A stretch of DNA of 64,000 bases. Source: Photobacterium kishitanii. GTDB lineage: Bacteria; Pseudomonadota; Gammaproteobacteria; Enterobacterales; Vibrionaceae. Shown here piece after piece: positions 17,974-25,544 of this stretch; the first letter of the stretch is position 1, and each line of letters starts with the position of its first letter. The notes under the pieces are model-generated. The model had not been told where the DNA came from, did not search any database, and saw only the letters and a program-made list of their open reading frames with translations. A program made the translations under genes and the position numbers. The stretch lies in NCBI RefSeq assembly GCF_003026355.1, contig NZ_PYON01000011.1, forward strand, positions 1-64,000. The letters run 5' to 3'.

Positions 17974-18981
17974 TTACTTTCCAGCAGCTTCAATGTATAT
18001 TTTCTTATGACAATTGCCATAAAAAGGACGTCCCTTAGGACCCGACTCAAGCAGCTCTTGAACAGTGTTGTTAACATTAAATGATTTGCCTATATTCAAT
18101 CTAACTTCATTTAAATAACGACCTTGGCTGCACGCTAAGCTAATTCGATCAACAGCATCGGCTCCAAAATGCGAAATAAGGTTCTTTTTAAAACTCGCGG
18201 TTGAGACATTATTGCCTATATTAGCTTTTATAAATTGGCCGATTGCTGAAGCATCTACTTTTTCTACCAGTTTTGTTGCTGTTAAAAAATAGGCGTTATC
18301 ATCGAGGTTTTGACAGGCACCGTGTTTTTTCCACTGATATTCACCAAATTTTGTTTGATAATAAAAATTTGGCATCCACGGTGCGATTTCTTTGACCGTC
18401 GAAGAAGAGAGGTCTAAGCGTGCGTAACGATCGCAATAGCCATATTTGGTACCGCAACTGGTTTTGTTTGGCCACAATCCATGCAGAGTTAAATTAGTAA
18501 TGTTTAATTTACCGTCATTAATTGCCGTACATTCTGGTTTATTACCCTTGTACTTAAAGTGTTCGCAAAATCCAGGCTGCCAAGTTAAGGCTAATACATA
18601 TGAATCAAAATCATTGCGAGTATCACAGCTTTTTGACGATGTGTTTAATGATGCTGATGAAGAGGGCTGAGTTATAGCTTCATTATTAAACTTTGCAGTA
18701 CCACAAGATTTACTAACCCAACGCATAGCTGGGGATGCATTAGGGATAAGTATTTGTATCCAATCATATTCTTTTTTATTAATAGCTTTTATTGCATATT
18801 GTTTATTATTAATTAATTGGGTGTTATCAGGGTTGGTTTGTTTACGAAAGGATTGGTAGGCTTCACAATGGCCATTTGATGTAAAACTACCAGAAGATCG
18901 AATTGATGCATTTGCAGCCAGACTAGAAAAAGCAATGATACTACCGACAACTACGGTGACTAAAAGAGAATTAGAGCGCAC
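17974..18981 (-). CDS. RNase T2-family ribonuclease (RNase I-like), exported
   Basis: 335 residues starting at GTG (ribosome site AGG six bases upstream) with a clear signal peptide ending SLAANA. About 95 residues of extra N-terminal sequence precede the T2 domain (FDSYVLALTWQPGFCEH). The first catalytic segment is LTLHGLWPN, with its His. The second is EYQWKKHGAC: the His is present, but Gln occupies the place of the Glu found in RNase Rh and E. coli RNase I. Eight or more Cys suggest disulfides. It should degrade RNA in the periplasm or outside the cell. The single-gene unit has long flanking spaces. Confidence 0.88.
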   Translation of the reverse strand: MRSNSLLVTVVVGSIIAFSSLAANASIRSSGSFTSNGHCEAYQSFRKQTNPDNTQLINNKQYAIKAINKKEYDWIQILIPNASPAMRWVSKSCGTAKFNNEAITQPSSSASLNTSSKSCDTRNDFDSYVLALTWQPGFCEHFKYKGNKPECTAINDGKLNITNLTLHGLWPNKTSCGTKYGYCDRYARLDLSSSTVKEIAPWMPNFYYQTKFGEYQWKKHGACQNLDDNAYFLTATKLVEKVDASAIGQFIKANIGNNVSTASFKKNLISHFGADAVDRISLACSQGRYLNEVRLNIGKSFNVNNTVQELLESGPKGRPFYGNCHKKIYIEAAGK

Positions 18982-19441
18982 AATTTGCCTATTACTGAAG
19001 GATAATTAATTGCTAACTATAGTAGATTATTACATTTTTATTAAGGGATATAATCCGATACATAGAATAATAGAATGTGATATTGAGCGAAAAATCGAGT
19101 CAAAAAAGGACATATTCTCAAATTTAAATGAATAAATTGACGATTTTTTTAAATTAGTGTTCACAATAAAGCTAACTCAGAGTAATATTCACAGAAGTAG
19201 CGTCCCCTGCTACACGAAAATGAAAAGATCAATTATAATAAAAGAGTCTTTAATGTGAACAGATCACTTAAAGAGTGTTGGTGAACAGATACCAATCTCA
19301 TTTATTCATCTGAGGTTATTAATTTCATTTAGCTAAATATAGAACAATGTTAATTTATCTGATTAAGATTGATCATCTTATCAATGCATGCTTAACCATT
19401 ACAGTGTTAAAGCAAATTTGTATTATTATCCGAGGTTATTA
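18982..19441. other. Divergent intergenic region, 460 bases
   Basis: Very AT-rich. The segment GAGGTTATTAAT occurs twice, near 19313 and again at 19433 where it forms the ribosome site and start of the next gene. No further structure was recognised. Confidence 0.45.
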
Positions 19442-19756
19442 ATGGACAGTTTCGCTGCTGCAGAAAAAGCGCTCAGTGCGATGTTAAAAAGTGTAGAAGC
19501 TACAGGTGAAGTAAAGGAAGCCCGCATTGACTATCGTCAAATTTTAATTGATTTTGCTGATGAAGTTCCAGGTCGCCAAAAAGCGGTAATCAAACGTATT
19601 CCTCTGCAAAAAATCAATAACCTAATTGCTGTATTACATGAGTTCAAACAAGAATCACGTCAATCTCGTATGATTGAGATTTTAGCGATGATGGAAAAAG
19701 ACGGTGTCTCACCGCATGATCTCCTTATTGAAGAGTTATCTAACGAAGTTGAATAA
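19442..19756 (+). CDS. Small protein resembling the H-NS oligomerisation region
   Basis: 104 residues from the ATG at 19442, chosen because GAGG lies six bases upstream; an ATG at 19388 would add 18 residues that look unlike coding sequence. The protein is helical. Its last third (RMIEILAMMEKDGVSPHDLLIEEL) resembles the H-NS segment YREMLIADGIDPNELL that ends the dimerisation and oligomerisation domain. The C-terminal DNA-binding domain of H-NS is absent. If the likeness is real, it could modulate H-NS as truncated H-NS relatives such as H-NST do. This is inference from a short match, and another helical family is possible. Confidence 0.6.
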   Translation: MDSFAAAEKALSAMLKSVEATGEVKEARIDYRQILIDFADEVPGRQKAVIKRIPLQKINNLIAVLHEFKQESRQSRMIEILAMMEKDGVSPHDLLIEELSNEVE

Positions 19757-20135
19757 CTATATGAATCAATAACTAAACTGATTTAAATGTTTATTTATTA
19801 AAATATAACTATGCCTATGCTGCTGATATCTTAATACTATATTTATTGTGTAATATCGATTACAGCCTTCTTATTTTAATATAGTAAGTTGCATTTTTAT
19901 ATTAATTAATTATTTAGTATGCAGAGTTAATTATATTAGCTCTGTATAGCCTCGCTTATATTCGTATTATTGAAAAACATTGCGGATAGTATGCATTGCT
20001 ATCCGTCTTTTCTACGTCACACAATTAAACGTCGTTTTATTTTATTGCTAATTTTGTAAGCCTTTAATTTATAAAGCTACCTGTTTATGTTATTAATGAA
20101 TATTATTTTGATTAATTGGTCACTAAGGATTTTAT
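19757..20135. other. Intergenic region with a distal terminator
   Basis: 379 bases. The first intrinsic terminator is at 19983-20011, some 230 bases after the stop, so the transcript has a long 3' end or there is a small RNA here. No coding frame was seen. Confidence 0.4.
19983..20011 (+). terminator. Rho-independent terminator
   Basis: CGGATAG, nine-base loop, CTATCCG, then TCTTTTC. Seven-base stem with an imperfect T run. Confidence 0.65.
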
Positions 20136-21011
20136 GTGGGTAATATTAACTGCAATGAACCTTTTATTAAAGCTCAGCACATTACTAAATCTTATCATGG
20201 TAAAAAAGCATTAGAAAACATTAGCTTTAACTTATCTAGTGGGCAAATTCTAGGCTTACTTGGTCATAATGGTGCAGGTAAATCGACATTAATAAAAACC
20301 TTATTAGGTATGCACAGTTGCGCGGGGGAGTTAAGCATTTTTAACTTATCTCCTGAAAAACATCGTGAAAAAATAGTTGAAAACCTTGCTTATATTTCTG
20401 ATGTGGCGATGTTACCTGATTGGATGACAGTAAACCAATTAATGGCATATACAGCAGGTGTACATTACCGTTTTGAGCGACAAAAAATGCAGCAATATTT
20501 AGTTCAAACTAAGATTAATCTTAACAGTAAAATAAAAACGTTATCGAAAGGTATGAAAGTGCAATTGCATCTAGCACTGGTGATGGCTACGAATGTTAAT
20601 GTGCTTATTTTAGATGAGCCAACGCTTGGATTAGATTTGATGTATCGTTCGACCTTCTATCGTACTTTGATGGCATGGTTTACAGAAGGTGAGCGAGCAT
20701 TAATTATTGCGAGTCATGAAGTAAATGAAATAGCCCATTTATTAACAGATGTTTTAGTACTTAAAAATGGCCAAGCGGTTTTACAAGCTTCATTATCATC
20801 ATTAGCTACTGAGTTTACGATTTTATCTGTTAACGAAGATAATATTGTCGCAGCTAAAGAATTAAACCCGTTAACAGTAAACTGCCAATTAGGACAATAT
20901 CGATTATTGTTTGAAGGCGTTGATGCCTCGAGACTAACCCAGCTAGGTGATATAAGCCAACCAAGTCTTGCTGATATATTTTTAGCTAAGCAGCAGGAGG
21001 CGGCGGTATGA
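20136..21011 (+). CDS. ABC transporter ATP-binding protein (ABC-2 exporter type)
   Basis: 291 residues from GTG with AAGGA upstream. Walker A is GHNGAGKST near residue 45, the signature is LSKGMKVQ, Walker B is VLILDEPTLGLD and the switch His is in IASHEVNE. The signature LSKGM is of the CcmA/YhaQ/BcrA-like class used with ABC-2 permeases. Its stop overlaps the start of the permease gene by four bases, so the two form one complex. The exported substrate, possibly an antimicrobial peptide or a lipid, cannot be read from the sequence. Confidence 0.9.
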   Translation: MGNINCNEPFIKAQHITKSYHGKKALENISFNLSSGQILGLLGHNGAGKSTLIKTLLGMHSCAGELSIFNLSPEKHREKIVENLAYISDVAMLPDWMTVNQLMAYTAGVHYRFERQKMQQYLVQTKINLNSKIKTLSKGMKVQLHLALVMATNVNVLILDEPTLGLDLMYRSTFYRTLMAWFTEGERALIIASHEVNEIAHLLTDVLVLKNGQAVLQASLSSLATEFTILSVNEDNIVAAKELNPLTVNCQLGQYRLLFEGVDASRLTQLGDISQPSLADIFLAKQQEAAV

Positions 21012-21838
21012 AACAAAGCTATACATTGATCAAGAATGAATTATTAGAACATAAAATAATCATACGACTACCGCTATTTCTGGCATTATTTACCATGGTG
21101 GTGGTGGTATTGGTATTGAGTAATATTAATAACTTTTCTTTTAATATTCAGATGAATGATATCGATGGTTGGCAACCACCGATTACAGCGTCATCATTCG
21201 CTGGTGTGGTTGGTTCGGTGTCTTTATTTATCGCAGGCATTGTATCATTACTGAGCTTTTTTACTTATTCTGCGAGAGCTCTTGCAAAGGAGCGTAAAGA
21301 AGGCAGCTTAGCTTTTTGGCATTCAATGCCGGTGAGCGATAGTAAAGCGATTGCGATTAAATTATTGGTTGCATTGGTTGTTATTCCATTGTTTTCATCA
21401 TTGCTATTATTATTTGTTGATATAACAGTGTGGATCGTTGCTATGTGGGTTATGCCAGCAGACATGCTAGTTGAAAATTCACTTTCTTTAGTTGCGATTG
21501 GATTACATTGGGGACAGTTTATTTCAATGATGGCAGCGATGAGCTTAGCTTTATTACCCATTGCTTGTGTTATTTTTTGCGCTTCTCAGTTAACTGAACA
21601 CCCATTATTGGTGCTGTTTGTTGCGATAACCTTAGTTAAATTCATTAGTTATATGTTGTTTGACTCGATGGCTATAGGCACTTGGCTTAATAAAGTCAGT
21701 AATTTGGCGTTTAATATTTTAACCAGTAATCATCCTTGGCAAACATTAACAAGCGTAGGAATGGTAACATTATTAGGACTATTAGTTTTATCGGTGGGAA
21801 TATTTAAGACAAGTGTGCATTTACGTAGCGGTGATTGA
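21008..21838 (+). CDS. ABC-2 family permease subunit
   Basis: 276 residues with about six membrane segments and a large loop after the first, as in ABC-2 permeases. An Arg/Lys-rich segment (ARALAKERKEGSLAFWHSMPVS) after the second segment corresponds to the coupling region that contacts the ATPase; the wording EGSLAFWHSMPVSD is typical of this exporter class. ATGA overlap with the upstream ATPase gene indicates translational coupling. A strong terminator closes the two-gene operon. Confidence 0.88.
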   Translation: MKQSYTLIKNELLEHKIIIRLPLFLALFTMVVVVLVLSNINNFSFNIQMNDIDGWQPPITASSFAGVVGSVSLFIAGIVSLLSFFTYSARALAKERKEGSLAFWHSMPVSDSKAIAIKLLVALVVIPLFSSLLLLFVDITVWIVAMWVMPADMLVENSLSLVAIGLHWGQFISMMAAMSLALLPIACVIFCASQLTEHPLLVLFVAITLVKFISYMLFDSMAIGTWLNKVSNLAFNILTSNHPWQTLTSVGMVTLLGLLVLSVGIFKTSVHLRSGD

Positions 21839-21858
21839 GCCTAATGGTATAATGTTAT

Positions 21859-21890
21859 TAAAAGAGAATGTAGCAATACATTCTCTTTTA
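21859..21890. terminator. Bidirectional terminator after the ABC exporter
   Basis: Perfect 14-base arms TAAAAGAGAATGTA and TACATTCTCTTTTA around loop GCAA. Confidence 0.9.
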
Positions 21891-21899
21891 TTTTGCTTC

Positions 21900-21954
21900 T
21901 AATTAAACCATGGTTATTTTATTTCATATATACATTCGTATATCGGTTTAATTA
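21900..21954. repeat. Inverted repeat downstream of the TrfB-like gene
   Basis: TAATTAAACC (21900-21909) pairs with GGTTTAATTA (21945-21954), and an ATATAC/GTATAT hairpin sits inside. On the minus strand it lies directly after the stop of the 21974-22177 gene and may end its transcript, though it is AT-rich. Confidence 0.5.
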
Positions 21955-21973
21955 CAAAAAATACATTTAATAA

Positions 21974-22177
21974 TTAAGCAGCAGAAACTGACTCAATGTA
22001 CTGTACTTCGTTTTTATATTTACGAACATTACGAGATAGCGTGCCTTTTGGTAGCTCATAACGCTTCTCAGCTTCGTAGCTTGATAGTCCATCAAATACT
22101 ACTGCTGCAACAGCAACACGTTGGTTTTCTGATTTGAAGATACGTTGTGCGATTAAATCATATTGTGTATTAGTCAT
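21974..22177 (-). CDS. TrfB/KorA-like helix-turn-helix mini-regulator
   Basis: 67 residues, almost entirely a helix-turn-helix domain: AVAAVVFDGLSSYEAEKRYE followed by LPKGTLSRNVRKYKN. The layout (VxDGxxxxxAxxxxxLxxGxxSxxVxR) matches the KorA/TrfB repressors of plasmid RK2, which autoregulate through palindromic operators. A perfect 22-bp palindrome lies about 78 bases upstream of the start codon. A chromosomal DNA-binding protein acting as a dimer is the best reading; its targets other than itself are unknown. Confidence 0.75.
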   Translation of the reverse strand: MTNTQYDLIAQRIFKSENQRVAVAAVVFDGLSSYEAEKRYELPKGTLSRNVRKYKNEVQYIESVSAA

Positions 22178-22254
22178 AGTCTTGCCTATTTAATTTTTTT
22201 AGAGTGGGATAATGGTCATTCCAATTCGTCCACTCAATGCTTGAAAAACGGTCG

Positions 22255-22276
22255 ACTTGTTATATATATAACAAGT
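22255..22276. promoter_or_regulatory. Perfect 22-bp palindrome, candidate TrfB-like operator
   Basis: The arm ACTTGTTATAT is followed at once by its exact reverse complement. It lies about 78 bases upstream of the start codon of the TrfB-like gene, where a promoter and autoregulatory operator would be expected. Its AT-rich centre and lack of a T run argue against a terminator. Confidence 0.5.
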
Positions 22277-22465
22277 AAACAAATGCTGTTAGCAAGACAA
22301 TAGCAATGTGAACCTTAACAGAAGATTAATAGAATTATTTTTGTGGTTTAATTTAGAATTTAAAATGAAAAAGTAAGACTTTCTGTCAGTTTTTTTAATC
22401 ATGGAGCTAGTAATTATGCTTTATTTTTAAATAGGTAATGTTAGATTGAATATATGTAGTGAAAT

Positions 22466-22488
22466 AAGGGGAGCTGCTAACTCCCTTT
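22466..22488 (-). terminator. Weak terminator of the Hsp70 operon
   Basis: On the minus strand AAGGGAG, loop TTAGCAG, CTCCCCTT then ATTTC. Good stem, poor T run. Confidence 0.5.
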
Positions 22489-22509
22489 ATTGCGTTATTT
22501 TGAAATTAA

Positions 22510-25380
22510 TTAGCCAATAAGACGTAATCCATTTGGCAGCGCATCACCAAATACGCGTTTTGTCTCTGCTTCTGTCAATATTTTGACCTCAGAAACCATT
22601 TCGATCCAGCTATCTGGGGCTTTACTTTGTTTTAATTTATTAATGACTTGCTGGCGTAGATCGTCATTAATATCTAATGTTCTATCACCCGTCATACGCG
22701 TCATCATTACTGCAGCAAAACCAATGTATGATTCTTTACGCCAATCATAAGTCATTAGTTCAGGTAAGCAATAAGATACATGCTCTGCTGATAATAAATT
22801 ATGGGTACTGCCATAAAAAGGAGAGCGAGTTGCTATACGACCAATTGCCCACCAATGTGCTTGTGCATATTGAGTTTTTTGAAGACGGCCAAATAGCCAC
22901 TCAATCAACTGGAGCTTTTTATCAAACGGTAAATGCTCTAAAGAAGCCGCTAAGCGTACCATATCTTCATAACTACGCTCTTGGAGCTCTTTATTTAGTT
23001 TGGCGTTACGGCTCGCGCCAGGAGTAATATATTTAGCAAGATCTTTATAGATAAGAAGCTGTTGTTCTTGCGTTAAACCTCCCGCAACACGACGCCAAAA
23101 TGTCCACCAATCACACCATGTCTGGGTATTAGTATCAAATTGAATACCATGCTGATACAGCTGCCAGATTTGCTCCATACGGTACTCATCAGCAGGGTAA
23201 CCAAAGCCTGGACGCATTGTAAAACCGGTTAGTTTTAGCCAATTACGTTCATGAAGATCTGAACGACGACGGCGCTTTTTACTATCAAGCAAGGCATTAG
23301 CTAGCTCACGTAAACAAGGAGTCTCCCAATTATCTCGCTTACCTAATATCTTATCGAGATCATTACGCAGTGTTTTGACTGCTTTATTGTTATCCGTCGT
23401 TTTACTGCCGCCAAATACTTTTTTAACTGCGTCAATCGCTTCCGGCATTCGAGCTGGAAGCTCACTTTCTGCGAGAGTACTATCAGAATCATTATTACGG
23501 TTTAAACGTGCTAAATCTTTGCGGATAGCAAATTCAACTTTCCAACGTTTAGTGTTGTCTGTAAGGCTAACTGCTTCAATTTGAAGCGTACCGACTTCAG
23601 TTAGCTGACAAGCTAAAGTAACTTCTTCACGATCTTTTTGGTTTGCTGCGAGTTGATTACGATCTCGATCACTGTCTAAGGTCGCGATAAAAGGAGGTAG
23701 GCTAACATAGCCATCACCTAATATTTCAATCAGTTCACCCACATCGTGATGTTTATCATTCGTCGATGAGACTAAGTTAAACCGCACAGGTTCACCTAAG
23801 GTCAATGCAAATTTACGGTGGGTTAGTGTAACTTCGATACCTTCCTCAATGCCTTTGGGTAATAAACAGATACCTTGTTTTGTACCTTTGTTTTCGCCAA
23901 TAGTAAGGAAGAATGAGCGTGCTGAACCACCGCCTATTCTTAGTTGTGCGCCATGACGAGCTTTAGCATAAGCAACTGCACCAAATGCAACGGCTAAATC
24001 AGGGTGAAGGTTTTTCAATTCAGTGACAGGTGCGCCACGCCAGCGAGAGATTATATCTAAGGTACGGGCGGAAAGTAGGGGACTGTTAAATACGCCACCA
24101 TTGAGTAATACCGCGACCGGAATAGCGGGTTGATCATCACTAATAATAATTGAATCTGGATAGCGAAGATTAAAATCATTAAATGCTTCACGGCAGACAT
24201 TATCGTGTAAATCAATAAACTGCGCTACATGCTTACTAATCGCTGGATCTGCAGCATAGGGTAAGCCAAATTCAACCATAGCGGCTTGACGTTGGTTTGG
24301 TTGATCTGTGAATGCTGTGATAGGAAAAAAGCCATCAAGCGCAATGCTGTGCACTTCTTCACGGTTCAGTTCAATACTTTTAGCGCCGCCAATCAAACGC
24401 GAGCCACTGCCGAGCATGGTGACTTTGGCATTGTCTGGTGCATTACCTGATAATAACTTTTCTTTCACTTTACGGGTTTGCTGAATCAGTTTTGATAATG
24501 CCGCAGGACTCAGTTTCTTAGATTCACCATGTAATCGCTGTTCAGCGACATGTGCTAAGGCTAAATCGAGGTTATCGCCACCTAGCATTAAGTGATCGCC
24601 AACCCCAATACGATCAAGGGTCAATTTACCTTGATCGCTGCCGACTTTAATTAAACTTAAATCGGTGGTACCACCACCAACATCGCACACCATTAATAAT
24701 GGAATGTCTTTTAATAATTCATCGGCTTGTTGACGGTTTTGAGCATACCAGTCGTAACAAACGGCTTGTGGCTCTTCAAGTAATAATACTTTTTTTAACC
24801 CAGCCAGCTCAGCAGCTTCTAATGTTAATGCACGTGCTGATTCATCAAAAGAGGCAGGAACAGTAATGACAACTTCTTGTTGTGCAAGTTTATCGTTTTT
24901 ATGATGATAATCCCATGCTTGACGGACATGGTTAAGGTAGCTTGCACTTGCAATGACAGGAGATACTTTCTTTACATCAGACGTTGAAGCTGTTGATGAC
25001 CACGGTAAAATGGCTTCGTTACGATCAACATGTTGGTGAGATAACCAACTTTTGGCACTGACGACTTGACGGCCTTCAACTTTGGCGCCTAATTCGCGGG
25101 CAAATTCACCAATAATTACGCTTGGGATTTCACCTTTTACAGGTTCAGCGTTCCAAGGTAATACCAGTTGGGTTATATCCATTTCCCCTTCTGCTGGGTG
25201 ATAACGGAATGAGGGTAACAGTGGTTTACGTACCACTTCACCCGGTGCAATTAATTGGTCGATCTCGAAAATATGCATCGGACTTGTTTCTAACGTATCC
25301 GTAATTTCACTATAGGCGACAACGGTATGAGTAGTACCAAGATCAATACCGACAAGGTAGCGTGGAGAAGATGAAGGCAT
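22510..25380 (-). CDS. Hsp70-family ATPase with C-terminal DUF3731-type region
   Basis: 956 residues. The N-terminal 480 or so form an actin-like Hsp70 nucleotide-binding domain with phosphate-1 VGIDLGTTHTVVAY, phosphate-2 VCDVGGGTTDLSLI and adenosine motif AVLLNGGVFNSPLLS. A short beta-rich segment follows. The last 350 residues are helical (for example ERNWLKLTGFTMRPGFGYP) and correspond to the DUF3731 region known from this Hsp70 subgroup; they replace the normal lid. It is not DnaK or HscA. It is the third gene after a DUF2760 protein and a shorter Hsp70, separated from the latter by a 164-base gap with a stem-loop. A chaperone-like role is inferred, and the client is unknown. Confidence 0.88.
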   Translation of the reverse strand: MPSSSPRYLVGIDLGTTHTVVAYSEITDTLETSPMHIFEIDQLIAPGEVVRKPLLPSFRYHPAEGEMDITQLVLPWNAEPVKGEIPSVIIGEFARELGAKVEGRQVVSAKSWLSHQHVDRNEAILPWSSTASTSDVKKVSPVIASASYLNHVRQAWDYHHKNDKLAQQEVVITVPASFDESARALTLEAAELAGLKKVLLLEEPQAVCYDWYAQNRQQADELLKDIPLLMVCDVGGGTTDLSLIKVGSDQGKLTLDRIGVGDHLMLGGDNLDLALAHVAEQRLHGESKKLSPAALSKLIQQTRKVKEKLLSGNAPDNAKVTMLGSGSRLIGGAKSIELNREEVHSIALDGFFPITAFTDQPNQRQAAMVEFGLPYAADPAISKHVAQFIDLHDNVCREAFNDFNLRYPDSIIISDDQPAIPVAVLLNGGVFNSPLLSARTLDIISRWRGAPVTELKNLHPDLAVAFGAVAYAKARHGAQLRIGGGSARSFFLTIGENKGTKQGICLLPKGIEEGIEVTLTHRKFALTLGEPVRFNLVSSTNDKHHDVGELIEILGDGYVSLPPFIATLDSDRDRNQLAANQKDREEVTLACQLTEVGTLQIEAVSLTDNTKRWKVEFAIRKDLARLNRNNDSDSTLAESELPARMPEAIDAVKKVFGGSKTTDNNKAVKTLRNDLDKILGKRDNWETPCLRELANALLDSKKRRRRSDLHERNWLKLTGFTMRPGFGYPADEYRMEQIWQLYQHGIQFDTNTQTWCDWWTFWRRVAGGLTQEQQLLIYKDLAKYITPGASRNAKLNKELQERSYEDMVRLAASLEHLPFDKKLQLIEWLFGRLQKTQYAQAHWWAIGRIATRSPFYGSTHNLLSAEHVSYCLPELMTYDWRKESYIGFAAVMMTRMTGDRTLDINDDLRQQVINKLKQSKAPDSWIEMVSEVKILTEAETKRVFGDALPNGLRLIG

Positions 25381-25508
25381 GCTGACTCCATAAAATAATT
25401 GAAATGAGAAAATAGCCAGATGGGAAACGGTTGACGTGTCAGGTTTACGGGAAAAAACAGGTGAGTATTGTCCCTGACATGTTTCATTGGCTAGTTGTTA
25501 GATAAATA

Positions 25509-25534
25509 AACGGCGCACTATAAAGTGCGCCGTT
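25509..25534. terminator. Intercistronic stem-loop between the two Hsp70 genes
   Basis: AACGGCGCAC, loop TATAAA, GTGCGCCGTT; a perfect ten-base GC-rich stem 11 bases after the stop of the upstream gene on the minus strand. The T run is broken (TTTATTTATC), so it may attenuate or protect the mRNA rather than stop all transcription. Confidence 0.65.
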
Positions 25535-25544
25535 GTGTTAGTTA

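Larger units (their letters stand above)
22178..22509. other. Intergenic region with palindrome
   Basis: 332 bases. It holds a GAGTGG/CCACTC stem at 22203-22236 within the leader of the TrfB-like gene, the 22-bp palindrome at 22255-22276 and a terminator at 22466-22488. No coding frame was seen. Confidence 0.5.

Noticed and set aside
19250..19275. CRP-like TGTGA...TCAC near the H-NS-like gene
   Set aside because: The spacer is five bases, not six, and the right half is incomplete.
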